Positions 6,451-15,981 of a stretch of DNA of 64,000 bases are shown here, piece by piece. Position 1 is the stretch's first letter. Each line of letters opens with the position of its first letter. The notes below the pieces were generated by a model that saw nothing but the letters and a program-made list of their open reading frames with translations, made no database searches and had not been told where the DNA came from. A program made the translations under genes and the position numbers. The stretch lies in contig NZ_SUMB01000001.1 of NCBI RefSeq assembly GCF_005048155.1, positions 806,001 through 870,000 of the forward strand, given 5' to 3'. Origin of the DNA: Streptomyces piniterrae. GTDB lineage: Bacteria > Actinomycetota > Actinomycetes > Streptomycetales > Streptomycetaceae.

Positions 6451-6602
6451 TCAGGCAGCCAGCGCCTCCTCGTGCAGGGACCGCGCCGGCCACTGCGCGG
6501 CAGAACAGGAACCGCGCCCGTTTGGATCACCCCAAGGCAGCCCTTCAGGTGATCGGCAGCCTCCTCACAAGCCAAGCAGCCGCCGCACGGGTACCGCACC
6601 AA
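6451..6602 (-). pseudogene. Frame-broken small Cys-containing protein remnant
   Basis: The frame opens MVRYPCGGCLACEEAADHL, KGCLGVIQTG, a plausible small cysteine-rich N-terminus. The matching C-terminal ending QWPARSLHEEALAA-stop is in another frame, so an indel separates the two. The ending is paralogous to the one at 5591-5716. Taken together they suggest a short protein with CxxC motifs, of unknown role, in two decayed copies. Confidence 0.4.
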
Positions 6603-6637
6603 GCAAACGCCGCCCGGAACCCGCGAGGAGAACGGTC

Positions 6638-6922
6638 ATGTACGCAGCAATCCGGCGATACGAAGGAGTCACCGACCCCACCGAGGCGACGCGCCGCGTC
6701 AGCGAAGGATTCCTCCCCCTCATGCGCCAAACCCCCGGATTCGTCGCCTACTACTGGATCGACGCCGGAGACGGAGTGATGATCTCCACCAGCATCTTCC
6801 AAGACCAAGCCGGCGCCGAAGAATCGATTTCGAAAGCCGCCGACTTCGTGCGGGACAACCTTGCGTCACTGCTCCCCAACCCTCCCCAGGTCACGGCCGG
6901 GGAGGTCGTGGCTTCCGCGTGA
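6638..6922 (+). CDS. Antibiotic-biosynthesis-monooxygenase-fold protein
   Basis: 94 residues with the dimeric alpha-beta-barrel pattern: MYAAIRRYEG strand, helix TEATRRVSEGFLPLMRQTPG, strand FVAYYWIDAG, strand VMISTSIFQD, helix AGAEESISKAADFVRDNLA. Proteins of this ABM/ferredoxin-like family are heme- or cofactor-free oxygenases or small-ligand binders; no catalytic residue can be assigned. Ribosome site GAGGAGAA before the ATG. The isolated gene looks intact in an otherwise eroded strip. Confidence 0.7.
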   Translation: MYAAIRRYEGVTDPTEATRRVSEGFLPLMRQTPGFVAYYWIDAGDGVMISTSIFQDQAGAEESISKAADFVRDNLASLLPNPPQVTAGEVVASA

Positions 6923-7065
6923 CAGGCCACCGCCCGTGAGCAACCGAACCCTGACGCCGGGAACCGCCGCTGGACACTGCTGGTGGATCAGCGACCGATG
7001 CGAAAGCCCCACCCAATCGGGCGAGGATCTTCGCGTTCGGGGCAGCCGTTCGAGGCCGAGAGGTA

Positions 7066-7485
7066 TCACCGCGTGGTGAAAGCCCCGCCGTTGACGTGAA
7101 AGGTCTGGCCGGTGATGTGCCGGGCGCCCGGTGAGGCAAGGAAGTATGCCGTCTCGGCGATTTCTTCAACCGTGCCTGGGCGCTTGTTGTGCGTCTCCTC
7201 AACGAGCGCGTTGTGGCGCTCGTCAGTCAGCTGGCCGCGGAAGAAGTTGGTGTCGGCGATGTATCCCGCGGAGATGACGTTGCTGGTGATGCCGTGAGGG
7301 CCGAGTTCGCCGGACAGCGAGGCATTCCAGGCGGCCAGTGCTGCTTTCGCCGCGCCATAAGAGCCGCCTCGGCGTTCGGCGCCGATCGAGCCGATGCTGA
7401 TGATGGAGCTGCCCGAGGCGAGCTTGTCCCGAACTGAGGCAGTGGTCAGTACAGCAGTGAGCAGGTTTTGGGTCAGATTGGCGTG
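7066..7485 (-). pseudogene. SDR oxidoreductase, N-terminal half lost
   Basis: The frame encodes the C-terminal ~140 residues of a short-chain dehydrogenase: NLTQNLLTAVL, SSIISIGSIGA, catalytic SYGAAKAALAAWN (YxxxK), a GITSNVISAGYIADT loop and HITGQTFHVNGGAFT. The glycine-rich cofactor motif and first ~90 residues are absent. Upstream the frame runs into Arg-rich out-of-frame sequence, while another frame (7474-7587) encodes VITDVRVPSEQQQQPYGTAY, apparently the start of a different gene joined by deletion. A non-functional fusion remnant is the simplest reading. Confidence 0.65.
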
Positions 7486-7639
7486 CCACGGGCGCCTTCG
7501 TAGCGGACCTTCTCCAGCATCTGCTCGTACGCCGTCCCGTACGGCTGCTGCTGCTGCTCGGACGGTACGCGCACGTCGGTGATCACTGCGGTGCATGCCT
7601 TTCGTGGAGCGGTGCGGGTGTGTGGCACCGAGGTAGGGG

Positions 7640-8047
7640 TCAGGTGGGCTGGGGGCGGCCGAAGAGGAGGTCGTAGCCGGCGGGGAGCTGGAGCAGGATC
7701 TGCCCCATCAGGTCGTCGCCGGCGGTGTCGGCGACTGTTGAGAGGACGGCGCTCACGTCCCAGGTCGCGGTCTGCTCGGTGGCGCCCTCGATCCAGGCTG
7801 CGGTCGCCCGGACGAACCGCTCCGTCGGCAGCGGTTCGGCGCTCTGCAGCGGGTTGAGCAGGATCAGGGCGAATTCCTCCGGCAGGCGGGCTGCGAGTTG
7901 GGCGCGGACTTCGCCGACCAAGTGGGCGCCGAGCAGGGCGAGCACTACGCGGGCCGCGCGCTCGGCTTCCTCTACAGTGCCGTACTCGCCTCGTTCCTTG
8001 ACGTGGTCGAGGAACGCTTCGCGTCGCAGAGTCATCTCGGCCGCCAC
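7640..8047 (-). CDS. DUF2267 family protein
   Basis: 135 residues, all-helical, of DUF2267 type: REAFLDHVKERGEYGTVEEAERAARVVLALLGAHLVGEVRAQLAA and a C-terminal LMGQILLQLPAGYDLLFG. The function of the family is not established, but in actinobacteria it recurs beside hsp18/Clp stress genes, as it does here (hsp18 lies 90 bp upstream on the same strand). It may be co-transcribed behind hsp18. Confidence 0.75.
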   Translation of the reverse strand: MAAEMTLRREAFLDHVKERGEYGTVEEAERAARVVLALLGAHLVGEVRAQLAARLPEEFALILLNPLQSAEPLPTERFVRATAAWIEGATEQTATWDVSAVLSTVADTAGDDLMGQILLQLPAGYDLLFGRPQPT

Positions 8048-8138
8048 CCCTTCTTGTTCTTCGGGCTGCCCACGGGGTGCGGAGGACGGGGTGAGGGGGA
8101 GATCAGGTGCCCGTCCTCCGCACCTGTCCCGGCTGGTG

Positions 8139-8570
8139 TCAGCCGGAGATCTCCTTGTGGCCGGATCCGACGCCGATGGAGATCTTGCGGGGCTTGGCGC
8201 GCTCGGCGATCGGGATGCGCAGGGTGAGCACGCCCGCGTCGTAGTCGGCCTTGATGTGCTCGGTGTCGAGGGTGTCGGCGAGCGCGATCTGGCGGGAGAA
8301 GACGCCCAGCGGCCGCTCGGAGAGTTCCATCTGCACGTCGTCGGCCTTCGCGACCGGCCGGCGCTCGGCCTTGACGGTGAGCATGTTCCGCTCGACGTCG
8401 ATGTCGATCGCGTCTGCGGCGACGCCGGGAAGGTCGAAGGCCACCACGTACTGGTCGCCCTCGCGGTAGGCGTCCATCGGCATCACCGACGGCCTCGACC
8501 AGGTACCCGGGCCCATCAGCTGCTGCGCCAGCCGGTCCAGCTCACGGAAGGGGTCAGTGCGCATCAACAT
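8139..8570 (-). CDS. hsp18: Small heat-shock protein Hsp18 (Hsp20 family)
   Basis: 143 residues. A short N-terminal arm ([20 protein letters not shown]) precedes an alpha-crystallin domain from about 40, with [22 protein letters not shown] and the conserved terminal GVLTLRIPI, followed by a short tail. It is an ATP-independent holdase. GGAGG lies 8 nt before ATG 8570. Divergent from the RheA-like repressor. The intergenic region carries a promoter whose -35 and spacer are covered by the repressor's inverted repeat (8637-8655), so heat induction by derepression is expected. Confidence 0.9.
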   Translation of the reverse strand: MLMRTDPFRELDRLAQQLMGPGTWSRPSVMPMDAYREGDQYVVAFDLPGVAADAIDIDVERNMLTVKAERRPVAKADDVQMELSERPLGVFSRQIALADTLDTEHIKADYDAGVLTLRIPIAERAKPRKISIGVGSGHKEISG

Positions 8571-8627
8571 CGTGAAAACACCTCCAGCAGGTTCAGGCAG
8601 TTGCTGCCAATGCGCCTCACTGAAACC

Positions 8628-8656
8628 GTTGTAACATGTCATCCAATGGATGACAA
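8628..8656 (-). promoter_or_regulatory. hsp18 promoter with RheA-type operator
   Basis: On the minus strand: -35 TTGTCA (8656-8651), exact 17-bp spacer, -10 TACAAC (8633-8628). Overlapping it is the inverted repeat TGTCATC-CAATG-GATGACA (8637-8655), which matches the operator described for RheA, the thermosensing repressor of hsp18 in Streptomyces albus. The placement over the -35 and spacer predicts steric repression. Confidence 0.85.
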
Positions 8657-8699
8657 ACACGATGTCGTCTTCCTGATGACAAGCCCGAGGGAGGTGCCC

Positions 8700-9332
8700 G
8701 TGACCCCGGCCGAGCAGCCGTCCCTGTCCCGCACCGACGCCCACAGCCCGGCGTCGTTCCTCGCCGCCGCGGCGGCCCTTGCTGCCATAGACGATGCCCT
8801 ACGCGACGCCCAGCAAGGGGCCAAGAACATCCCCGATGCTGTCGGTCCCGGGCCGGAGCAGGCGCTGGCCTCCCTGATGCTGCTGCGGCAGGTACGTGAG
8901 CGGCTCGCCGGATGGGAGACCGGCCTGATCGAAACGGCCCGCGACGCGGGAGCCAGCTGGGCCGACCTCGCCCACCCCCTCGGCGTCGCCAGCCGCCAGG
9001 CCGCCGAGCGTCGCTACCTGCGCGGCCGTCCCGGCCCCGCCGGGACCACCGGCGAAGAGCGCGTGACGGCCACCCGCCAGGCACGGGCCGCCGACCGCAC
9101 CGCCGCCGCCTGGGCCCGCCGCAACGCGGCAGACCTGCGCCGCCTCGCCGGCCAGATCACCGCACTCACCGACCTTCCCCCCGCCGCCCGCCGCCCGCTC
9201 AGCGAACTCCACGCGGCCCTCGCCCACGACGACCCCGCCGCCCTCATCGCCCCCCTGGCCGCCACCCGCCCCCACCTGGCCGCCGCCCACCCCGGCCTCG
9301 CCGCCCGGCTCGATACCCTCACACCCTCCTGA
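8700..9332 (+). CDS. rheA: RheA-like repressor of hsp18
   Basis: About 210 residues, divergent from hsp18 and with a RheA operator between. Helical and Ala/Arg rich; residues around [34 protein letters not shown] look like a helix-turn-helix. The C-terminal half is a run of Ala/Pro-rich helices. In S. albus the equivalent protein represses hsp18 and loses DNA binding on heating. Start: GTG 8700 has GGGAGG 6 nt upstream; the in-frame ATG 8646 would start inside the operator. Assignment rests on context plus operator rather than on a strong sequence memory. Confidence 0.7.
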   Translation: MTPAEQPSLSRTDAHSPASFLAAAAALAAIDDALRDAQQGAKNIPDAVGPGPEQALASLMLLRQVRERLAGWETGLIETARDAGASWADLAHPLGVASRQAAERRYLRGRPGPAGTTGEERVTATRQARAADRTAAAWARRNAADLRRLAGQITALTDLPPAARRPLSELHAALAHDDPAALIAPLAATRPHLAAAHPGLAARLDTLTPS

Positions 9333-9523
9333 CCCCGCCCGGCGCACCGCAACAGCAGCCCGGTCAGCCTCCGCCCCCGGGCGAACGAGCAGACCTGGAG
9401 ACTGACGCGGCCGAGGCCTGCGGGCCCACCTGGCCCGCTCCCTCACGGAGCAGGGCCTGGGCGAGGGGTGGCCAAGGTGTCGAGGCACCGGTTCGTGCCA
9501 GGCTGCGGACCGGCCCCGGCCTT
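9333..9523. other. Intergenic between rheA and the Tn3 remnant
   Basis: No gene, tRNA or clear terminator seen. Tn3 terminal repeats were looked for and not recognised. Confidence 0.4.
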
Positions 9524-10039
9524 TCAGGCGGCCTGACCGAAGCCGGCCGCGGCCGGGTCCGCCTCGCGCAGCGGGGTGAAGTCCACGTCCAGTTTCGGGT
9601 CGTACGACTGCGGCCGGATGCCCAGCTCGTGCGTGCTGTACTCGCCGAGCCGGTTGATGTGCTCGGTCAGGTACGGCGAGATGTGTTCCAGGTCCTCCGG
9701 CTCGATCGTCCAGCCCTCCTCCAGCAGCTGACGCCGCGGCGGCATCCCGCCGACCCGCTTGCGGACCAGGCTCCGATCGTTCTTGGCGGTCTTGTCCGCC
9801 TGGTACACCGACAGCGTGCCCTCCGGCAGCTACACCTGGCGCCGGACGAAGTCCACCACCATGGCCGGGACGTCCTCCAGCTTCGGGAAGCACCCCATGC
9901 GCTGATACGACTTCAGCATCAGCATCAGCATCAGGGTCAGCAGGAGTTCGTCGCAGTCCGGGGCATCGGACGCCCACTGAAGCTCATCACGCGTCGGGCG
10001 GAGCGCAACCCGGTCCGCACCGACGTCGACCCTGAGCAC
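9524..10039 (-). pseudogene. Tn3-family transposase remnant
   Basis: Reading the minus strand, 10039-9830 encodes the transposase N-terminus (PTRDELQWA, LLLTLMLMLMLKSYQRMGC, FPKLEDVPAMVVDFVRR) and stops at TAG. The same frame resumes LPEGTLSVYQADKTAKND, RSLVRKRVG, then jumps to the extreme C-terminus (EPEDLEHISPYLTEHINR, GEYSTHELGI, PKLDVDFTPLR, GFGQAA). So a large central deletion, including the DDE core, plus at least one nonsense codon have killed it. The CATCAG repeat inside (Leu-Met repeats) is an expansion. It sits inside the heat-shock block. Confidence 0.8.
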
Positions 10040-10246
10040 AGGGTCGCACTGATCTCACTGCACGACTCTCACTGCACGGCCTCGGCTCCCGGCGTCGTCA
10101 GGCAACAGGCCGCGCAGGACGAAGAGCCGCTGGATTGCGCAGTCGTCGGCCGTCCGGCCCCGGGGAGTAGTCGAAGCGCGAACGCTACGCGGTGGCGAGG
10201 CTCTCCACCCCCGCCTCATGATGAAAGAAATCCCAGTTCGGATGGG
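10040..10246. other. Gap between Tn3 remnant and Clp gene
   Basis: No supported gene. Contains only a short imperfect repeat (TCTCACTGCACG near 10051-10078). Confidence 0.4.
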
Positions 10247-12747
10247 CTACTCCGCCGAACTTGCGGTGTCCGGCTCCGGCTGGTCCGCGCCGCCCGAGGC
10301 GGCCGCCGGACCGAGGGTCAGTGCCAGCTCGCCGTCCTTGACATCGGCGATGACGGTGTCGTCCGGATTGACCGAGCCGCTGAGCAGCATGTTCGAAAGG
10401 CGGTTGTCGAGCTCCGTCTGGATGGTGCGGCGCAGCGGCCGGGCTCCGAACTCGGGCTGGTAGCCACGGTTGGCCAGCCACTCCTTGGCGGTCTCGGTGA
10501 CCTCGAGGTTGATCTGCTGGGCGTGGAGCCTGCGCCGGCTGCGTTCCAGCAACAGGTCGACGATGCGCACCAGGTCCGCCCGGGTCAGGGCGTGGAAGAC
10601 GACGATCTCGTCGATGCGGTTGAGGAACTCGGGCCGGAAGTGCGCCTGCAGTTCGGCCATCAGGTCATTCCTGATGTCCTCGACCGCCCCCTGGTGGTCC
10701 AGGATGTGCTTGGAGGCGATGTTGCTGGTCATGATGACCACGGTGTGCCGGAAGTCGATCGTGCGTCCCTGGGCGTCGGTGAGCCGTCCGTCGTCCAGGA
10801 CCTGCAGCAGCAGGTTGAAGACGTCCGGGTGGGCTTTTTCGACCTCGTCGAACAGCACGACGCTGTACGGCTTTCGGCGCACCGCCTCGGTGAGTTGTCC
10901 GGCCTCCTCGTAGCCGACGTATCCGGGCGGGGAGCCGACGAGCCGGGAGACGGTGTGCTTCTCCTGGAACTCGCTCATGTCGAAGCGGACCATCCGGTCG
11001 GCGTCTCCGAAGAGCAGTTCCGCAAGTGCCTTGGCCAGTTCCGTTTTGCCGACTCCCGTGGGTCCGAGGAAGAGGAAGCTGCCGGTGGGTCGCTCGGGGT
11101 CTCCCATGCCTGCCCGACCGCGGCGCACGGCCTGGGACACGGCGGTGACTGCCTCGTCCTGGCCGACCACCCGCTCGTGCAGGGCCTCTTCGAGCTTCGT
11201 GAGCCGCTCGCGCTCGGTCTCGGTGAGCTGGGAGACGGGAATGCCGGTACGCGCGGAGAGCACATCGGCGATGTCCTCGGCAGTCACACTGCCGGCCTCT
11301 TCCCGCTCTCCGCCGGCGCCGGCGAGCTCCTGCTCCACCTGCCGGATCTGCTCCTTGAGCTGTGCGGCGCGTTCGTAGTCCTCGGTGCTGACGGCCTCGT
11401 CCTTCTCCCTGCGCAGCTTGGTGAGGCGGTCCTCGAGGCTCGCGGTCCCGGTCGGGGCACCGAGGCCGCGCAGTCCCACGCGTGCTCCTGCCTGGTCCAT
11501 GAGGTCGATCGCCTTGTCGGGCAGAAACCGGTCGGTGATGTAGCGGTCGGACAGGGCGGCCGCGGCGTCCAGGGCCTCGTCCGTGTAACGCACCTGGTGG
11601 TGGGCCTCGTAGGAGTCGCGAAGCCCGCTCAGGATCTCGACCGTCTCCTCGACGGTGGGTTCGCGCACCATGACCGGCTGGAAGCGACGTTCGAGCGCGG
11701 CGTCCTTCTCGATGTACCGGCGGTACTCGTCGATGGTGGTGGCGCCGACCACGCTGAGGTCGCCCCGGGCGAGCGCGGGCTTGAGAATGTTGCCGGCGTC
11801 CATGGCACCCTCGCCGCCTCCGCCCGCGCCGACGACCGTGTGCAGTTCGTCGATGAACACGATGATGCCGCTCTCGGCCTCCGTGACCTCGTCGATCACC
11901 TTCTTCAGCCGCTCCTCGAACTCTCCCCGGTACTTGGACCCTGCCACCAGACCAGCCATGTCGAGGCTCACGACGCGGCGGTTGCGCAGGGCCTTCGGGA
12001 CCTCTTCGGCGACGATCCGCTGCGCCAGTCCTTCGACGATGGCGGTCTTGCCGACGCCGGGATCACCGATGAGCACGGGGTTGTTCTTGGTACGCCGGGA
12101 AAGGACCTCCACGGTCTGCTCGATCTCCTCCGCCCGGCCGATCACCGGGTCGAGACGCCCGCTGCGGGCCTCCTCGGTGAGGTCCCGGCCGTACTCGTCC
12201 AAGGTCGGGGTGTCGCTGTGCTCGCCCGACGCCGCCTTCCGGCCGGCTTCGCCGCCACTCAGCAAACCGGAGGAGACTCCCTCGGGTCCCAGCGTGCGGG
12301 CGAGGCTGGAATCGTCCAGCAATGCGGCGAGGATGTGCTCCGGACCGATGTACGAGGCACCGGTCGCCTGGGAGTGGGCGTGGGCGGCAAGCAGAGCGCG
12401 CTTCGCGTGAGCCCGGGGTCGCCGGTTCCGGTGCCGGTGGGAAGGTTCTCCTGCAGGTCCGCAGCCAGCTGGTCCGGATCCGCGCCTGCCTGCTCCAGCA
12501 GCTGCCGGGAGGCCGGCACCTGCGTGGCGGCCCACAGCAGGTGCACGGTGTCGAGATCGGACCCGTCCTCGGCCGCCCGGCCGCCGGCCGCCGCCAGCAG
12601 CTCGTGCGAGGAATCACTGAGCAGTCGCCCGATGGGCACGCGCTGCACGGCCGGCGGCGAGGCTGCCGGACTCATGCCGAAGAAGCGGTTGAAGAGATCG
12701 GAGAACGGGTCGCCGGACCCGAAGGGCGAAGTTGTCACAAGGATCAT
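10247..12747 (-). CDS. ClpC-like Hsp100 ATPase with apparent frameshift
   Basis: Two AAA+ modules: D1 with GDPGVGKT and [15 protein letters not shown]2 with GPTGVGKT and [16 protein letters not shown], separated by a UVR-like helix ([20 protein letters not shown]), the ClpC layout. It unfolds proteins, alone or with ClpP. The N-terminal domain starts at ATG 12747 ([20 protein letters not shown]) but is in a different frame: ...GDPGLTR is followed by [16 protein letters not shown] only after a one-base loss near 12410-12420. So either the gene is broken, or the sequence has an error, or the body is translated from an internal start. The C-terminus is Ala/Gly/Asp rich. No HspR (HAIR) operator was recognised upstream. 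Confidence 0.8.
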
Positions 12748-13363
12748 CCCGTCCGGCGGGCCGCACAGCGGCTGTGCGCAGCCTGCCGTAGTCGGATTGC
12801 CGGTACACGGCCATTCTTCGCCGGGTCGTCCCGGCGTGCGAACGCAGCAGGTGAGTGACGGGCGTCCTGGGCAGAGCCGCAGATGCCACAGGCGATCGGG
12901 CACGAGGAGGTGCGGCAGGCGGTGACGCTCAGCGCCAAGGCGATCAAGGCGATCAAGACGATCGACAGCATCGGTGTCGAGGCGGCCGCGGCTCGCATCC
13001 GCGCCAGGGGGAGCCCGCACCGGATTCCTCCCTGGAGTCACGAAGTCGACCTACTGATCGTCCGCCCTCGTGGGCGGATGCGCTGCCGGCCCGTGACTCG
13101 GCCGAATCACGGGCCGGCAGTGTGCCGGGGCAGCAACCACGACCGCTGCGGGCGCGCTCGTACGGGGGCAAGGAGTCACCAAACCGGGCGGTCTTCCAGA
13201 GGGGCAGCCCTCAGTTGCTCGTCGCATCGCGCTCGGTTCCTGGCTCGCTGGCCGGGCAGGACATCCGGCTGCTGCGCCCGGCCCGCAGAGGCGAGCCGGA
13301 GCGGCCCGGAGCGTCGCTGTTCAAGCCGTTGCGGCAGGTCATCGAAGTCGGTCAACGAGACCT
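12748..13363. other. Region without a well-supported gene
   Basis: A + frame from ATG 12883 opens MPQAIGHEEVRQAV, LSAKAIKAIKTIDSIGVE with plausible helical composition for ~45 codons, then becomes Arg/Pro-rich noise; it may be a remnant. Strong hairpin at 13083-13120. Nothing else convincing. Confidence 0.35.
13083..13120. terminator. Perfect 14-bp inverted repeat
   Basis: CTGCCGGCCCGTGA (13083-13096) pairs with TCACGGGCCGGCAG (13107-13120) around a 10-nt loop. Terminator-like; no gene clearly ends at it, consistent with a decayed gene upstream. Confidence 0.55.
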
Positions 13364-13573
13364 TCAAGGGCCAACTCGATCTCGAACAGCACCGAAGCCG
13401 CACAGTGCGGCCATCAAGTCCATGGGATCGACTTCGGCCGGGGCCGGTGTGCGCGGTGGCTCGATGCCTTCGAGGCAGGCGGCGACGACCTGTTCGAGGG
13501 CTGCTCGGTAGGCGGCGTGCTCGCCTTCCAGGCGGAAGTCCTTGCCGGCGATGTCCATCAGGATGCGGGCCAT
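13364..13573 (-). CDS. Small unknown protein, possibly frameshifted
   Basis: 69 residues, MARILMDIAGKDFRLEGE then HAAYRAALEQVVAACLEGIE. Coding-like composition up to MDLMAALCGFGAV; after that the frame ends RDRVGP-stop, while a one-base shift would give LFEIELALEGLVDRLR-stop, a more natural helical ending. So a late frameshift is likely. Family not recognised. Confidence 0.4.
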   Translation of the reverse strand: MARILMDIAGKDFRLEGEHAAYRAALEQVVAACLEGIEPPRTPAPAEVDPMDLMAALCGFGAVRDRVGP

Positions 13574-13754
13574 GTGCAGCTCCTGGCGCCGCGGCGGACC
13601 GGTCCGCGGGACGTTGATGACGCGGGCAGGCTCAACGCAGGTCGGGCTCCGAGCTCTGATGACAAGCGCATGACCGCCGTCGTGCGACCCCGGTCGCTAC
13701 TTTGCACCGTGGTGCCAGCAGCCACCCGGCCGCCGGGCGTGAACCCCGATCAGG

Positions 13755-14078
13755 TCACTTGGGCGGGAGCTCGGCGGTGGCGTCCATGGCCCATGTCAGC
13801 CAGTCGTCCAGGACGTCGTCGTCGAGGGTTTCCTCCGCCAGCAGGACCCAGCCTCTTTGTTCCCTGCCTCGAATCACCAAGGGAGCGGCGCCGGGGCGCT
13901 CCAGGGCCTCGTCGTTCCTTTCCTTGCCGACGCGCACCATGAGGCCCTCGTCGTACAGGTTGGCCAGCGCGTTTCCGTGAAGGAGGAAGGTCAGGCCGCT
14001 GAACATCTTCTTCGCGACCACGCCCTCGGGCTCCAGCCGCTCCATGACGCGTTCCGCCAGTACTTCGTCGTATGCCAT
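13755..14078 (-). CDS. TfoX/Sxy N-terminal domain protein
   Basis: 107 residues covering one TfoX-N domain: MAYDEVLAERVMERLEP, then KKMFSGLTFLLHGNALANLY (the MFGG-type turn), GLMVRVG, and a C-terminal WLTWAMDATAELPP. In proteobacteria Sxy/TfoX regulates competence; in actinobacteria the stand-alone domain has no proven role. Isolated gene; ATG with weak upstream purines. Confidence 0.8.
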   Translation of the reverse strand: MAYDEVLAERVMERLEPEGVVAKKMFSGLTFLLHGNALANLYDEGLMVRVGKERNDEALERPGAAPLVIRGREQRGWVLLAEETLDDDVLDDWLTWAMDATAELPPK

Positions 14079-14229
14079 GACTCCACCCTGTTGTCAGGGA
14101 CCCGAAGGGGCTGGATGTGGTCATCGTTTCTGCTGGTCGCCGGTGCGGCCACCCGAGGGCCATCGGCAGCCGGGAGGGCGGCCTCGTCCTCCCGGCTGCC
14201 GGCGTGATGCGCTGCTGCGGCAGCTGTGG

Positions 14230-14670
14230 TCAGGGGTTCTGGCCGGCTGCTTGCTGGCCCGGGTGGTGCGGCTGGAGGATCTCGTACACGGTTCCGGCGT
14301 CGTCGCGCAGGGTCGCGGAGATGCCCCATGGCCTGGGCTGCGGCTCCTGAAGGAAGGTCACGCCCCGCGCGGACAGGCCCGCGACGGCCGCGTGGCAGTC
14401 CTCGACGGTGAACGTGCAGCCGATCAGGGCACCCTTTTCGATCAGCGAAGTGAGCTGCTGGGCGGACTCGGGGTCCATCACCGGAGGGCTCGGGACCATC
14501 AGGGAGATCTGCACCTCCGGCTGGGCCTTGGCGCCAACGGTGACCCAGCGCATGCCCTCACCGAACGGCACGTCCGTACGCGCCTCCAGGCCGAGCTTGT
14601 CGGTGAAGAACGCCTTTGCCGAGTCCTGGTCCAGCACCCAGACCACGGTCGTGTTCACTCCGGTAATCAT
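14230..14670 (-). CDS. VOC family protein
   Basis: 146 residues, two beta-alpha-beta halves of a glyoxalase-like domain: VNTTVVWVLDQDSAKAFFTD at the start and GCTFTVEDCHAAVAGLSARGV, then RDDAGTVYEILQP at the end. Start at ATG 14670 with GAAAG upstream. Divergent (237 bp) from the WYL-domain regulator at 14907, which may control it. Ligand unknown. Confidence 0.8.
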   Translation of the reverse strand: MITGVNTTVVWVLDQDSAKAFFTDKLGLEARTDVPFGEGMRWVTVGAKAQPEVQISLMVPSPPVMDPESAQQLTSLIEKGALIGCTFTVEDCHAAVAGLSARGVTFLQEPQPRPWGISATLRDDAGTVYEILQPHHPGQQAAGQNP

Positions 14671-14906
14671 GATCTTTCCTGTCTCTGTGCGGCACATCTG
14701 AACTCACACTCAGTGAGGGCGCGCCTGTGTCATGTGTCGGGAGCCGCGGGCGCGGGCAACTGTCCGGCCTCTCCTGATCGACCACCGCTACGGGTGGGAA
14801 GGGGCTCCTGCCGTCACACCGAGGAGGCCCCTCGACGCTCGGACGTTCCCGACGATAGGAGCCCTTTAGGACAGCTCACGTCACCAATGCCTGACAGCCT
14901 GGAAAC

Positions 14907-15938
14907 ATGCCCCAGGACCTGCCCGCCCGCATGCTGCGCCTGCTCTCCCTGCTCCAGACACGCCGCACCTGGTCCGGCACCGAACTCGCCGAACGCCTCG
15001 GCGTCACCCTGCGCACCATCCGCCGCGACATCGACCGGCTCCGCGATCTCGGCTACCCCGTCGAGGGCACCACCGGCACCGCCGGCGGCTACCGCCTGGC
15101 CGCCGGCACCGACCTGCCACCACTCCTCCTGGACGACGAGGAAGCCGTCGCCATCGCCGTCGCCCTGCGCACCGCCACCAGCGGTGTCACCGGCATCGAG
15201 GAGACCGCCCTCCGCGCCCTGGCCAAACTCGAACAGGTGCTACCGCAACGACTGCGCCACCAGGTCGCAACGCTCCAGGCCGCCACCGCCCCACTCCCGG
15301 TGCCCTGGAGCACCGGGCCCGAGGCCGACCCCACCGTCCTGGCCACCCTGGCCGCAGCCTGCCGCGACCACGAGATCACCACCTTCACCTACCGGACCGG
15401 GAAAGGCATCACGGGCCGGCGCCGGGCCGAACCGCACGCCCTGGTCGCCGCCGCACCCGTCTGGTACCTCGTCGCCTACGACACCGACCACGACGAATGG
15501 CGGCTCTTCCGCGTCGACCGCCTCACCGACCCCACCCCCACCGGCCACCGCGCCGGCCCCCGTGAACTGCCCGCCACCGACGCGGCCGCGTACGTCGCCG
15601 CGCGCCTGGCCGCCGCCCCCGCCCGCTACACCTTCCACGCCACCGTCCCCGTCGACGCCGCCACCGCGCGCGCCCGCACCCACTCCCTCCCCGACCGCGT
15701 ACGCCCCCTCGACGAGACCACCAGCACCCTCGACCTGGCTGCCGACAACCCCCACCACATCGCCGAACAACTCCTCGGCATCGACCTCGGCCCCACCCAG
15801 AGCATCCACGGCACCCCAGAACTTGCCCCCTACCTGGAAGAACTCGGCCACCGCCTGCTCCGTGCCGCCCACGCCCTCACCGAACACGACGACCAGAACA
15901 ACGAGCGCACAGGGCTCGACGCCAGGCACAAGCAGTAG
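14907..15938 (+). CDS. YafY-type HTH-WYL transcriptional regulator
   Basis: 343 residues. The N-terminal winged helix (MLRLLSLLQTRRTWSGTELA, LGVTLRTIRRDIDRLRDLGY) is followed by a GTAGGYRL wing. The middle and C-terminal part contains the WYL ligand-sensing domain (HALVAAAPVWYLVAYDT, WRLFRVDRLTD). WYL regulators sense nucleotides or other small ligands; a common pattern is control of the divergent neighbour, here a VOC protein. The start fits homologues. Confidence 0.85.
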   Translation: MPQDLPARMLRLLSLLQTRRTWSGTELAERLGVTLRTIRRDIDRLRDLGYPVEGTTGTAGGYRLAAGTDLPPLLLDDEEAVAIAVALRTATSGVTGIEETALRALAKLEQVLPQRLRHQVATLQAATAPLPVPWSTGPEADPTVLATLAAACRDHEITTFTYRTGKGITGRRRAEPHALVAAAPVWYLVAYDTDHDEWRLFRVDRLTDPTPTGHRAGPRELPATDAAAYVAARLAAAPARYTFHATVPVDAATARARTHSLPDRVRPLDETTSTLDLAADNPHHIAEQLLGIDLGPTQSIHGTPELAPYLEELGHRLLRAAHALTEHDDQNNERTGLDARHKQ

Positions 15939-15981
15939 ACAGCCCGAGGGCCAAGACGGGCGAGCGATGAGAGTCCTTGGT

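Noticed and set aside
8912..12925. A 1337-codon + strand open frame
   Set aside because: It is the antisense shadow of the Clp ATPase and neighbours; composition is Arg/Pro/Gly rich with no domain.
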